Below are positions 35,247 to 43,860 of a stretch of 64,000 nucleotides of DNA, one piece after another (the first letter of the stretch is position 1; each line of letters opens with the position of its first letter). A model generated the notes under the pieces. It was given only the letters and a program-made list of their open reading frames with translations, searched no databases and was not told the DNA's origin. Source of the DNA: Metaruminococcus_A sp050943475 (lineage in GTDB: Bacteria; Bacillota; Clostridia; Oscillospirales; Ruminococcaceae); NCBI GenBank assembly GCA_050943475.1, contig JBMNPF010000001.1, positions 1-64,000 on the forward strand, read 5' to 3'. A program made the translations under genes and the position numbers.

Positions 35247-35384
35247 TTATTCTGGGCGGAGCTGCTCTGTTTCTCCGTCCGACGCGGTGCAGATGAGTTC
35301 AGCGTGAATTTGAAGCTCTTTCAGCTGTTCCTGAAGCGCGCTCAGCTGGTTAAACAGGTAGTAGTAAGCGTCCTTGTAGTTCAT
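35247..35384 (-). CDS. Small conserved-looking protein, 45 residues
   Basis: A 45-residue acidic frame (MNYKDAYYYLFNQL...LQEQLKELQI) with GGGAGG 7 bases before the ATG. The N terminus, with its run of tyrosines followed by a short amphipathic helix, is like small proteins of unknown function that I recall from Clostridia and their phages, often beside XRE regulators. It is just upstream of the cold-shock promoter and divergent from the XRE gene at 35504. Function unknown. Confidence 0.6.
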   Translation of the reverse strand: MNYKDAYYYLFNQLSALQEQLKELQIHAELICTASDGETEQLRPE

Positions 35385-35417
35385 CTTGTGGCCTCCCTTT
35401 CATAGTTTACCTTATAT

Positions 35418-35446
35418 AGGATAATCTATAATAGGAGAAATGTCAA
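35418..35446 (-). promoter_or_regulatory. Promoter of the 45-residue protein gene
   Basis: On the minus strand, TTGACA (35441-35446), a 17-bp spacer and TATCCT (35418-35423), 34 bases before the start codon. Confidence 0.6.
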
Positions 35447-35503
35447 TCTCATTATCTCTTGATATGATAAAAATAACTATACAAGAGAAATTGGAGAAAC
35501 AAT

Positions 35504-35758
35504 ATGAATGATCTGAATGGTCTGGTGACCTTGCGCGATTATGGTCATGTTGTAGTCAAGCTATCCAAAGTTTTAGACGAGAGGAACATTACAAGAAATA
35601 AATTACGGACATTAACCGGTGTAAAATATGAAGTAATAGACCGCTATTATAAGGCAATTAACATTGAAATGGTGGATCTTGACTTCCTCGCAAAGGTTTG
35701 CTGTGTCTTAAATTGCAGTATCAGCGATCTGCTTGAATACGTTCCGAATGCAGAGTAA
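35504..35758 (+). CDS. XRE-family regulator (Cro/C1-type HTH)
   Basis: An 84-residue DNA-binding protein that is almost only a helix-turn-helix domain: LSKVLDERNITRNKLRTLTG, then VKYEVIDRYYKAI as recognition helix, and the terminal CCVLNCSISDLLEYVP. It belongs to the HTH_26 type. The codon use is more AT-rich than the neighbours, suggesting mobile origin. It is divergent from the 45-residue gene and 80 bases before a second XRE gene. Confidence 0.8.
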   Translation: MNDLNGLVTLRDYGHVVVKLSKVLDERNITRNKLRTLTGVKYEVIDRYYKAINIEMVDLDFLAKVCCVLNCSISDLLEYVPNAE

Positions 35759-35838
35759 CGGAATATTTTTATGAAAGCCGAAATTGAGTATAGACTACAC
35801 CATTTAAAATCTTCGTTTGGGTACACTAGGTGTGAAAG

Positions 35839-36144
35839 ATGGTGATACGCATGGAAGACTTCGGGCAGAGATTAAAACGGCTGCGAAAACAAACAGGCCT
35901 GACACAAGCGCAGCTGGCACAGCAGCTGGGGCTGACGAAATCGGTCGTTTCCGCATACGAAAATTCCATTCGGCTCCCCTCTTATGACAAGTTGATGCAG
36001 ATTGCCTCGATCTTTCATGTTTCAACGGATTACCTGCTGGGAATGAAGCACGGCCAGTCGGTAGATCTGTCCGGCTTAACGGCGGATGAGCAAGACCTGG
36101 TTCTCCACATGGTTCATCTGCTGCGAAACAAGGAGCCCTCCTGA
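35839..36144 (+). CDS. XRE-family transcriptional regulator
   Basis: A 101-residue repressor-type protein. The helix-turn-helix RLKRLRKQTGLTQAQLAQQL, then LTKSVVSAYENSIRLPS, is canonical, followed by FHVSTDYLLG and a short helical tail. A start at 35851 (MEDFGQRL) is as good as the one at 35839. The dyad ACACTAGGTGT at 35823-35833 just before the start is a likely autoregulatory site. It converges on the mazF gene. Confidence 0.85.
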   Translation: MVIRMEDFGQRLKRLRKQTGLTQAQLAQQLGLTKSVVSAYENSIRLPSYDKLMQIASIFHVSTDYLLGMKHGQSVDLSGLTADEQDLVLHMVHLLRNKEPS

Positions 36145-36167
36145 CCAAAACACGGTGGCAAGACAAA

Positions 36168-36201
36168 CGCCCGCCCGCTCCTTTTGGGAGCGTGGCGGGC
36201 G
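36168..36201. terminator. GC-rich hairpin between convergent genes
   Basis: CGCCCGCC-CGCTCC pairs with GGGAGCG-T-GGCGGGCG around a TTTT loop. Only weak T tracts flank it. It is probably the shared terminator of the XRE and mazF genes. Confidence 0.6.
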
Positions 36202-36210
36202 TGCGGCATT

Positions 36211-36582
36211 TTATGTAATGTTGCCGCCGCGGCCGTCTGTAGGAAGGCCGAAACTAATGGAAAGCGCGCTGTTGATGCGGTTCATCAGGCCGGAGTCAAC
36301 CTCGCCCATCCGCTCTTTGAGCCGCCGTTTATCAATGGTGCGGATTTGCTCCAGCAACACAACCGAATTTTTGGCAAGCCCGCTTTTTGCAGCGTCAATT
36401 TCAATATGGGTGGGCAGTTTTGCTTTGTCCTTTTGGCTGGTGATCGCCGCCGCAATGACGGTGGGGCTGTAACGGTTGCCCACGTCGTTCTGGACAATCA
36501 GCACCGGGCGGACGCCGCCCTGTTCGGAGCCCACCACCGGGCTAAGGTCTGCGTAGTAAATTTCTCCCCTTTTAATCGGCAC
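36211..36582 (-). CDS. mazF: MazF/PemK-type endoribonuclease toxin
   Basis: A 123-residue mRNA interferase of the EndoA/NdoA type. KRGEIYYADLSPVVGSEQGG is the start of the SH3-like core, RPVLIVQND carries the catalytic arginine and AAITSQ the catalytic threonine. The GTG at 36582 has AAGGAGAG about 9 bases upstream. No MazE-like antitoxin frame is visible upstream or downstream, so the gene is orphan in this window. In Bacillus and relatives the toxin is housekeeping and its antitoxin may be elsewhere. Confidence 0.9.
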   Translation of the reverse strand: MPIKRGEIYYADLSPVVGSEQGGVRPVLIVQNDVGNRYSPTVIAAAITSQKDKAKLPTHIEIDAAKSGLAKNSVVLLEQIRTIDKRRLKERMGEVDSGLMNRINSALSISFGLPTDGRGGNIT

Positions 36583-36814
36583 GGGACATTCACTCTCCTT
36601 GGTTTGCGCTGTCTGTTTTGGTGTTTCAATGTTATTTTGTACCGTTTTTCCGGGATTTAATCATACAGTTTTGATTCGGCGGGGGATACCGGTTCAACTG
36701 CCTTCTCCCGTTGTTTTATTCTATGTCGAAACAGCAAAAATGTACCATGCAGGTTGACGAAATTTCCCGCTTCTGCTATGCTTTTTGCAGGAATTTCCTT
36801 TGTGGGGGGAGAAT

Positions 36815-37348
36815 ATGAGACGACTGAAACTTTTGTGTTTTTTGCTGCTGCTTCCAATGATAGCAGGCTGTGCGTCGGGCGGCGGAACGCCTTATCCGCA
36901 GGAGGAGGCCGCTTCTCTAATGCAGGAAACCGAACAATGTATTGTAGACCTGCTTTACGGTCAGCAAAGCGAGGAGGAAATCACCGCAGCATTTGGTGCA
37001 GTTTATGGCAATTTTGCGCAATCGCTTTGGAAAACCTTTGCCGATGTTGGCCGTTTTCCGGCGGAAGGCGGCTACGAGCCAACCCAGGACGGCTGGTTTT
37101 ATCCCACCATTTTCCACCAGGGGATTGTCGTTGCGGACGCCTATGTGACCGATACGCCCTCCGGTGAAGAACTGACCGTTGTGGAACGGTATGAAGGGGA
37201 GGATCCGCTGCTGCAGGATTTTGAACGGATAACGATTTTTGAACAAACCGCCGATGGCGGCTGGGTATTCAACAGCTTTGGCGGGCCGGTCTGCGCTTAC
37301 AAAAGCGGGCTGACCTGGGATTATCTGCCGCTTCATGGGGAAACATAA
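36815..37348 (+). CDS. Hypothetical lipoprotein
   Basis: A 177-residue secreted protein. The signal peptide ends in the lipobox MIAGC (cysteine at about residue 18), so it should be lipidated and anchored outside. The mature part has an acidic helical start and then strands (DGWFYPTIFHQGIVVADAYV...). No family is recognised. The ATG at 36815 has a GGGGGGAG just upstream; the longer frame from 36785 would bury the signal peptide. Confidence 0.7.
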   Translation: MRRLKLLCFLLLLPMIAGCASGGGTPYPQEEAASLMQETEQCIVDLLYGQQSEEEITAAFGAVYGNFAQSLWKTFADVGRFPAEGGYEPTQDGWFYPTIFHQGIVVADAYVTDTPSGEELTVVERYEGEDPLLQDFERITIFEQTADGGWVFNSFGGPVCAYKSGLTWDYLPLHGET

Positions 37349-37788
37349 AAAGGCAGCCGTTACTCCCATAAATGGACTGCTTCACCATACCCGGACGGAT
37401 ACAGACCGTTGTGGGCGCTTTTGGCGTATGAAATTTTTACGGGCGGCAAAACAACTAATTTTCATTTAACGCGCACCGTTTCAAAGTTTAAACACCCGCT
37501 TGTACGCAAAGAATTGGGCCAAACGGAAAACGGCGCGCACTGCGCCGGTGCCGCGCCCTCCTTGACGTTTCCAAGCCCAACGCCTACCGCATGACGGGCG
37601 CCCTCAAAAAAGGTTGGATTCGTTCAAAGGAGCCGTTACAGCATGGCGTTCTTCACCGGGAAAAGGCATTGCCTTGCTGAACGGTACAGCATTTACGGCT
37701 GCGTTCCGGTTTGGCCAGCTAACCTCCGGTGTACTCCGGAGGTTTACGGAGGACGCCCGAAAACAGGATTAAAAGCAGGAGCATGACG
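37349..37788. other. Intergenic stretch with one hairpin
   Basis: About 440 bases without a supported gene. The only structure I note is a 9-bp hairpin AACCTCCGG/CCGGAGGTT at 37721-37744, about 45 bases before the DUF1905 gene, which could lie in its leader. Confidence 0.5.
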
Positions 37789-38058
37789 ATGAACCCCAAA
37801 CTCTATGAATTTGATGCGGTACTGAAAAAGGTGCCGGAGATAGATGGCGCTTACATTGAATTCCCATACAACGTAAAAGAAGAGTTCGGCAAAGGGCGGG
37901 TTAAGGTCTATGCGACCTTTGACGGCATCCCTTACGAGGGGAGTCTTGTACGGATGCAGACGCCGGGGCATATCATTGGAGTGCGCAAGAGCATCCGGGC
38001 AGAGCTGGGCAAACAGCCCGGCGATGTGGTGCATGTCACCATCCGGGAACGCGGTTAA
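37789..38058 (+). CDS. DUF1905-family protein
   Basis: An 89-residue single-domain protein matching the DUF1905 barrel: YEFDAVLKKVPEIDGAYIEF, then GRVKVYATFDGIPYEGSLVR, then GKQPGDVVHVTIRERG. DUF1905 proteins are small beta-barrel proteins of unknown function, often fused to a C-terminal YdeI domain that is absent here. The ATG at 37789 is chosen for its GGAG spacing; an ATG at 37783 is too close. Confidence 0.8.
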   Translation: MNPKLYEFDAVLKKVPEIDGAYIEFPYNVKEEFGKGRVKVYATFDGIPYEGSLVRMQTPGHIIGVRKSIRAELGKQPGDVVHVTIRERG

Positions 38059-38143
38059 TTAGGTAGGTATTTTACCCTTCTCTCCAAAACCAGCGACCGA
38101 AACCTGCAAGGTTTCTGCACCGTCCTACACAAAAAGTGCCCTA

Positions 38144-38200
38144 AATCACAAATAGAACGCCGGCCAGCAATTCTTGCTGGCCGGCGTTCTGTTTGTGATT
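38144..38200. repeat. 57-bp near-perfect palindrome
   Basis: Arms 38144-38170 and 38174-38200 pair over 27 positions with one mismatch around a 3-base loop (core GAACGCCGGCCAGCAA). It lies between the DUF1905 gene and rsmI, which converge here. It is longer than the other terminators in the window and lacks a T run, so it may be a mobile repeat or a strong bidirectional terminator. Confidence 0.8.
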
Positions 38201-38451
38201 CCGCATGAAGACTCCCTGTCCCCTCTTGGAGAAGCTGTATCACCGGGAAAATAGGTTGGCTCGAATTGGGGTGGACTAAAAATCCCAGACCAGTCCCGCC
38301 CCACAAGAAAAGATTCCTTTTCAAAGCCACGTGCAGAGGCCTAACCCTCCACCTTTTTCTGGCTGGATGAAACGGTTTTCCGAATGCGAAAGGCTCCTAT
38401 TCTTCGGTGATTTTTGCAGGCCCGACAAGGCCACAGGGAATCAGCCGAGCT

Positions 38452-39291
38452 TTATTCCTTTGTCTGCAGCAAGCCCTGGTAAAGCTCGCTTTTTTTAAAC
38501 GCCGTCTGTCTGGCAACCGTTTTTGCCGCATCTGCCGGGCGCTCTCCCTGCTCGACAAGTGCCTGCGCCATGGCGACCGCTTCTTCCAGCGTAAGCTCTG
38601 CATCCTCTGCGGCAGGGGCAGCGCCTTCCACCACCAGCACAAATTCACCGCGGGGTGTTTGCTCCGCATAATACTCCACGGCTTCGGCAAGGGTAAACCG
38701 CAGGATTTCCTCATGAATTTTGGTGAGCTCCCGCGCAAGGGTAATGCGCCGTTCACCGCCGAGGGCCGCGGAAAGATCCTTTAAGGTGTTGACCAGCTTA
38801 TGAGGCGCCTCATAAAAAATCATGGTTCGGGGCTCGTTCCGGACTGCTTCCAAATGTTCCCGGCGGCTCTTTTTGGCCGTGCTGAGAAACCCCTCAAAGC
38901 AGAACCGCGCCGTCACCAGCCCGCTGACGCAGAGCGCCGAAATGACGGCGGACGGCCCAGGCACCACAACGGTGCGGATTCCCCGCTCCGCACAGAGGCG
39001 GACCAAATCCTCACCGGGGTCGCTGATGCAGGGCATGCCTGCGTCCGAAACAACGGCACAGTTCTCCCCCGCCTCAATACGGGCGACAATCTGTTCGCCG
39101 CGCTCACGGAGATTATGCTCATAATAGCTGACCAGCGGCTTTTTGATGCCGAAGTGGTTTAACAGCTTGACGGTAACCCGGGTATCCTCCGCGGCGATGA
39201 AATCCACCGTCTCCAGCGTCTCGCGCTGACGCGGCGAAACGTCGCCGAGGTTTCCTATCGGCGTACCAACTACATATAACGTCCCTGGCAT
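38452..39291 (-). CDS. rsmI: 16S rRNA (cytidine1402-2-prime-O)-methyltransferase
   Basis: A 279-residue methyltransferase that modifies the ribose of C1402 in 16S rRNA. The SAM-dependent tetrapyrrole-methylase fold is seen in GTLYVVGTPIGNLGD (N terminus), AEDTRVTVKLLNHF, VSDAGMPCISDPGE and FYEAPHKL. The ATG at 39291 has AGGAGG upstream; the frame extends open another 56 codons without family sequence. It follows the operon of deacetylase, tRNA methyltransferase and a small protein by about 290 bases. Confidence 0.94.
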   Translation of the reverse strand: MPGTLYVVGTPIGNLGDVSPRQRETLETVDFIAAEDTRVTVKLLNHFGIKKPLVSYYEHNLRERGEQIVARIEAGENCAVVSDAGMPCISDPGEDLVRLCAERGIRTVVVPGPSAVISALCVSGLVTARFCFEGFLSTAKKSRREHLEAVRNEPRTMIFYEAPHKLVNTLKDLSAALGGERRITLARELTKIHEEILRFTLAEAVEYYAEQTPRGEFVLVVEGAAPAAEDAELTLEEAVAMAQALVEQGERPADAAKTVARQTAFKKSELYQGLLQTKE

Positions 39292-39583
39292 GGCTCCTCC
39301 TGCATTGCGTTTGTAAGTGAATTTATAAACTACGGTTTCCGGCGGAACCGTCTTGGCACTGTGCTCCTGATCCAAATTGCCGGATGACGACCATTTTCCC
39401 AATTCAACCTGTCTTTCTGCCCGGTTCCGGTCAGCCGGCCAAACCGTGGCGGCGGCCATCCTCCGGATACCGTTTCACCAGGACTCAGGCAGACCGGAAG
39501 CCTGTGCTGTAAACGGTAAGCCGAACTGTTGCACTGCACCTCTTGGAAAGGATTTGCACGGGTTCCAAAAAGCCCTAGCGGTT

Positions 39584-39928
39584 TTAAACCTCTGCAAAGC
39601 CGAGCTGCTGCAGGGTGCGGACCGCTATACCGGTAAACTCCTTTTCCGCGCCCCAGCTAACCCCTATGAGCCCGGCTCCGCCGCCCGAACTGACAAGTTT
39701 TGCTTCAATGACGTTGTTGCGGGCAACCAGCAGCACGCTGAGACTTGCCTGGCTGTTGTTGCGGAAATAGTATTTCTGATAAACCCGCAGGATCACCCGC
39801 GCGTCGTCAATGGCACAGCCATAGGTGCCTGCCGGCTCGCAGCTGGAGGCATGGCCGAGCACAGCCTGGTCAAGATAGCCAAAAACCTGATCGATGTTAC
39901 CGGTTCCACGCATTGTAAGTTCTGCCAT
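39584..39928 (-). CDS. DUF6054-like small protein
   Basis: A 114-residue protein, MAELTMRGTGNIDQVFGYLD at the N terminus and strands around RVILRVYQKYYFRNNSQASL. It resembles DUF6054, a small family of unknown function in Clostridia; I am moderately sure. It starts 3 bases after the tRNA methyltransferase gene, so the two share a mRNA. Confidence 0.6.
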   Translation of the reverse strand: MAELTMRGTGNIDQVFGYLDQAVLGHASSCEPAGTYGCAIDDARVILRVYQKYYFRNNSQASLSVLLVARNNVIEAKLVSSGGGAGLIGVSWGAEKEFTGIAVRTLQQLGFAEV

Positions 39929-39931
39929 ATG

Positions 39932-40654
39932 TCATTCTTCCTTTCCGCTTGGCTGTTGTTTGTTGGCAAAATAGCGCCCGCCCTCTTGAATGAACAGCGG
40001 CGCTTCCACCTGCATAAATGGTTTGCTTCCCTTTTTCCCCTCTGCGAGGAAAAGCCAGGGGCGGCCTGCCGGGTTTTTGGCGACAAACCGCAGCCGTTTG
40101 GGTTCTAACCCCGCCGCCCGCATGGCGCAGAGTACATCGGCAAGGCGTTCCGGCCGCTGGCAGAGGCAGAGGCGGCCGCCAAAGCGGAGCAGTGCCGCCG
40201 CCGTGCGGCAGACGTCGTCAATGGTACAGGCAATTTCATGGCGCGCCAGACGCTCCGCCGTTCCGGCGCTTTCAATGCCCGCGCCGCCAGCTTTGTAAGG
40301 CGGGTTGCAGGTAACCAAATCAAAACGGCCTTTGGGCAGCAGCGCCGGGGCCTCCTTTAAATCGACACAGAGAGCAGAAAGCCGTTCCCCGGCGCAAGAG
40401 GCGTCAATTCCGCGCCGGAACTGCTCCGCACCGTCGGGTTGGATCTCCACCCCGGTGCAATGTGCAATATTGTACTCTTTGTATAAATACAGCGGAATAA
40501 TACCGCATCCTGTTCCCAAATCGCAGACAACATCCTTACGGCGGGGAGCGGCAAAATCGCTGAGCAGGAAGGCATCGGTTCCAAACCGATGGTTGTCCGA
40601 AACGCAAACCTGTACGGTTTCGCTGAGGCGTTCAAACCGCAGGGGCTGGTTCAT
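39932..40654 (-). CDS. TrmN6-type tRNA1(Val) adenine-N6 methyltransferase
   Basis: A 240-residue Rossmann methyltransferase. The SAM motif is DLGTGCGIIPLYLY (about residues 45-58), and the N6-adenine motif NPPY (about residues 117-120) follows FDLVTC. The RFGTDAFLLSDF N terminus is characteristic of the YfiC/TrmN6 family, which modifies A37 of tRNA-Val. It overlaps the stop of the deacetylase gene by 4 bases (ATGA). rsmI is a common neighbour in Firmicutes. Confidence 0.88.
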   Translation of the reverse strand: MNQPLRFERLSETVQVCVSDNHRFGTDAFLLSDFAAPRRKDVVCDLGTGCGIIPLYLYKEYNIAHCTGVEIQPDGAEQFRRGIDASCAGERLSALCVDLKEAPALLPKGRFDLVTCNPPYKAGGAGIESAGTAERLARHEIACTIDDVCRTAAALLRFGGRLCLCQRPERLADVLCAMRAAGLEPKRLRFVAKNPAGRPWLFLAEGKKGSKPFMQVEAPLFIQEGGRYFANKQQPSGKEE

Positions 40655-41853
40655 GCGGCAGGTCTCCTTTCTGGTACGGACGGGGATGAATCGCCCTCCT
40701 CTGCCCCGCTGCCGGAAGCGGAGGAAACGCTGCTCCCGGAGGAGGGCTTGTCCGATACATCCGGCTCCTGCGAAACCGAGGATGAGCTGCTCTCTGAAGA
40801 AGCCGGCACACTGCCGGACGGCGCTGGAGATTCAGAGGCGGAGGAGGGCGGCTCCGCCGGTGCAGACGGTTTATTTTCCGGTTTGCCCGGCTTTCCGGGC
40901 TTGGAGGCGCTCTCCTGCGGCGGCGCATCCTTCTCCGGATTTTTGTGCTGCACCGGCTGTTCCAGATTGGAAACACAGTCCAGACGGTAGCCGTTGGCCC
41001 GCAGCGTTTTAATGATCCAGGGGAGCGCTTCCAGCGTACCGGTGTTGCGGGGGATATCGTGCATCAGAATGACCGGTGTATCATGCCGCAGGGCTTCCGG
41101 AAAGATATTGTTGTAGATCCACTCTGCGGAGTGCGTTTTTGGAGAGGCGTCCCCAGAGCTGACATTCCAGTCGTGCCAGACAATCCCCTCCGCCTGCACC
41201 TCTTTCATAATCTCCCAGAACACGCCGCGGTCGGTCACCGTCTGGCTGCTGCCGCCGGGGAAGCGGATCTGCTTGGTACGAACACCCGCAGTTTCAAAAA
41301 GGAAGTCGTTCATTTTGTTGTAGTCCTCAAAAAAGGTCTCGGCACTCCGGTAAATTTTTTTGTAATCATGGGTATAGGAATGAACGGCCAGCTCACAGCC
41401 GCTGTCTATAATCTGCCGGTAATAAGGCTTACATTCCTCGCGGCCGTTGTGCACTGTAAAAAAGGTGGCGGTCGCCCCCATCTTGTTCAGGACGTCCAGC
41501 ACCTGCGGCGTCATAGAGGAAGGGCCGTCGTCAAAGGTGAGATAGGCAACCTTGCCGGGGATGGGCTCCGCCTCGGTCAAATCCTTATGCAGCCAGGAGG
41601 GCCGGGGTGGGTTGTAATTGGGATCCCGCTCCGGTACCGGAACTTTGGGCCAGGTATCCGCCTTTTGCTCCTGTTCGGCTGTCTGAGAGGACAGCACCGA
41701 AGAAAGGTCGATGCGGGACGGCGTCAACCGTTCCCCTTCCTCCTGCGGCTGGTGGGTGTTCACCACCGCAAAAATGGCGGCCGCAAGGCCGGCAACCGCC
41801 AGCAGGCCTGCGGTTATTAGAGCGGCAAGCCGAAATTTTTCTTTTTTGTTCAT
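40651..41853 (-). CDS. Membrane-anchored polysaccharide deacetylase
   Basis: A 400-residue extracellular enzyme of the NodB family (CE4). One N-terminal helix (about residues 9-31) anchors it. The deacetylase domain (about 98-295) carries TFDDGP (D108, D109) and HSYTH (H158, H162), the metal and catalytic residues of peptidoglycan N-acetylglucosamine/muramic acid deacetylases. The last 110 residues are a Ser/Pro/Glu-rich low-complexity tail of unclear use. Likely role: modification of peptidoglycan or another wall glycan. Upstream lie the repeats at 41927-42150. Confidence 0.9.
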   Translation of the reverse strand: MNKKEKFRLAALITAGLLAVAGLAAAIFAVVNTHQPQEEGERLTPSRIDLSSVLSSQTAEQEQKADTWPKVPVPERDPNYNPPRPSWLHKDLTEAEPIPGKVAYLTFDDGPSSMTPQVLDVLNKMGATATFFTVHNGREECKPYYRQIIDSGCELAVHSYTHDYKKIYRSAETFFEDYNKMNDFLFETAGVRTKQIRFPGGSSQTVTDRGVFWEIMKEVQAEGIVWHDWNVSSGDASPKTHSAEWIYNNIFPEALRHDTPVILMHDIPRNTGTLEALPWIIKTLRANGYRLDCVSNLEQPVQHKNPEKDAPPQESASKPGKPGKPENKPSAPAEPPSSASESPAPSGSVPASSESSSSSVSQEPDVSDKPSSGSSVSSASGSGAEEGDSSPSVPERRPAA

Positions 41854-41926
41854 CGTCCGCTCCCCTCCCCGTAAGGCGCTGCTCTATAATACAAAGTATA
41901 AAAGGCAACCGACCGTTGTGTTTCTA

Positions 41927-42150
41927 TGAGGTTATTGTAACGCATACGTGTGATACTGGAGCGTTACAAGGTTCTCGTCGTGGTCAAAATCTTCGATTTT
42001 GGACACCGCAGAGGTTCTTATACCACATACAGGCCGCAGGCCACGCACCATAAAGAAAAAACGGTACTCGCTTTCGTAAGTGATACAAGGTTCTCTCAAG
42101 GCTCGAAAATCTTTGATTTCCGCTCAGTCTGTGAGGTTATTATACCATAT
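41927..42150. repeat. Imperfect tandem repeat upstream of the deacetylase
   Basis: Two units (41963-42030 and 42082-42150, offset 119) align at roughly 70 percent by eye: each has TACAAGGTTCT, a palindrome AAATCTTNGATTT and GAGGTTNTTATACCA. A third, partial end (GAGGTTATTGTAACGCATAC) lies at 41929. Read on the minus strand, each unit ends in a TATAAT-like box, so duplicated promoters for the deacetylase gene are possible. Confidence 0.6.
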
Positions 42151-42212
42151 CCCGCGTGAAAAAGGCATCCCTTTTTCAACTGCTTTCCAGTTCTGGGCCG
42201 GGACTGGCTGAA

Positions 42213-42241
42213 TTGACAAAACCGCTATTCCATTATATGAT
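42213..42241 (+). promoter_or_regulatory. Promoter of the CNNM/CorC gene
   Basis: TTGACA (42213-42218), a 17-bp spacer and TATGAT (42236-42241), 49 bases before the start codon. Confidence 0.75.
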
Positions 42242-42290
42242 AAGGATATTATTTTTAAAACAGAATGTCCATTTACGAGAGGAGAAATTC

Positions 42291-43637
42291 ATGGATACCG
42301 ACGGATCGATACCTTTGCTTACCCTCCTGTACGTCCTGCTGTTGTTGCTCGGCAGCTTTTTCACCCTGGCGCAGTCCGCCATTATAACGCTGCGGGATGC
42401 AGAGTTGAAACGGCTGTGCGACGAAGGGGTTCCAAAGGCCCTGCGGGTCAAAGCGGTTACCGAGAAGCCGCGGCGCTTTAAAGGTACCACCGAGTTCGGC
42501 TTTCTCTGCTGTACCGTACTGAGCGCTGTCTGTGCGTTTTTTGCTTTCTACGGGCCGTTTGCCGCCCTTTTAAACCGGCAGATTTTCGCCCCGGCCGGTG
42601 CCGCGGCAGTGTGGGGGCAGGTTGTAGCCTTTGCAGCTGTTTTCCTGGGGGCGTTGCTGCTCATTTTAATTGTGGCGCGCACCATCCCTTACCATATGGG
42701 CTGCTCCAACCCAGAGCGGTACGCTTTTATCTGTGCACCGCTAATCCGCTTTTTTATGGCGCTGTTCTGCCCGGGCGTTTGGCTGGTCCAGAGCATTTCT
42801 GCGGGAATTGCCAAGCTGTTTGGCGCTGACCCGGCAAAGCAGAAAGCGGCTGTCACCGAAGAAGAAATCCGGATGATGATGGATGAGGGCAGCGAGCGCG
42901 GCGTCATTGAATCCGAGCAGGTTGAAATGATCAATAACATCTTTGAATTTGACGATACAACGGCAGCCGACGTCATGACCCACCGTACCAACATTGTGGC
43001 GGTGCCCAAAACCGCAACAATCAGCGACGTGGTTTTCCTCGCCGTCAACGAGGGCTTCAGCCGAATCCCGGTTTACGAGGAGGATATTGACGACATTACC
43101 GGTGCGGTCTACGTCAAGGACCTGCTGGTGTTGGTCAACTGTGAATCGGCAGACGATTTCTCGATGGAGGATTTTATCCGTCCGGTCATGTATGTGCCGG
43201 ATTCGGCCAAACTGCCAGAGCTGTTCCGCCAGTTTACCAACAAAAAAGCTCACATAGCCATTGTCATTGACGAATACGGCGGCACCTCCGGCATCCTGAC
43301 CATGGAGGACCTGCTGGAGGCGATTGTCGGCAACATTCAGGATGAATACGACGAAGAGGATAACGAAATCATCCAGGTAGACGCCCAGACCTACACGCTG
43401 GACGGCGGCGTGGAGTTGGAGGATCTGGGTAAGCTCATTGGGGTTGCGTTTGAAGAAAACGATGATTACGACACGGTGAGCGGACTTATCATCCACACGC
43501 TGGGGCGGATTCCAGAGCCTTCTGAAGAAATCAGCGTGACCATCCACGGCATTTTGTTTACGGTGCTGCTGGTGGAAGACCGCCGCATTGCGCGGGTCAA
43601 GGCCGTTGTCCCGGCCAAACGGGAACCACAGGAATAA
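42291..43637 (+). CDS. CNNM/CorC-type transporter-associated membrane protein (hemolysin family)
   Basis: A 448-residue protein with the standard order: DUF21/CNNM membrane domain (about residues 5-190, three or four helices), a CBS pair (about 205-335, with DVMTHRTNIVAVP and FSRIPVYEEDIDDI), and a CorC_HlyC domain (about 350-430). Family members are magnesium/cobalt or sodium efflux regulators and were misnamed hemolysins. The ATG at 42291 has GAGAGGAGA upstream; the longer open frame from 42156 lies partly in the promoter. Confidence 0.92.
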   Translation: MDTDGSIPLLTLLYVLLLLLGSFFTLAQSAIITLRDAELKRLCDEGVPKALRVKAVTEKPRRFKGTTEFGFLCCTVLSAVCAFFAFYGPFAALLNRQIFAPAGAAAVWGQVVAFAAVFLGALLLILIVARTIPYHMGCSNPERYAFICAPLIRFFMALFCPGVWLVQSISAGIAKLFGADPAKQKAAVTEEEIRMMMDEGSERGVIESEQVEMINNIFEFDDTTAADVMTHRTNIVAVPKTATISDVVFLAVNEGFSRIPVYEEDIDDITGAVYVKDLLVLVNCESADDFSMEDFIRPVMYVPDSAKLPELFRQFTNKKAHIAIVIDEYGGTSGILTMEDLLEAIVGNIQDEYDEEDNEIIQVDAQTYTLDGGVELEDLGKLIGVAFEENDDYDTVSGLIIHTLGRIPEPSEEISVTIHGILFTVLLVEDRRIARVKAVVPAKREPQE

Positions 43638-43860
43638 AAAAGACAGCCCGCGGTTCAGAGCGGCGTTTTCAGGGAAACCCGGCAGGTGTTCCTGTTCCGC
43701 CATGCTGTTGCCGCGGGTTCGTTTTTGGGAATCCCCACGGTTTACCGGCAGGTTGCAGCTGGAACGGCCCGTAAAAGCGAAAAACCGGCTGGCAACGCAA
43801 CCGCTTTTTTTGAAACAATCATCCTTTCCAACCAACAAACCAGATAAAGGAGCAGACAAC

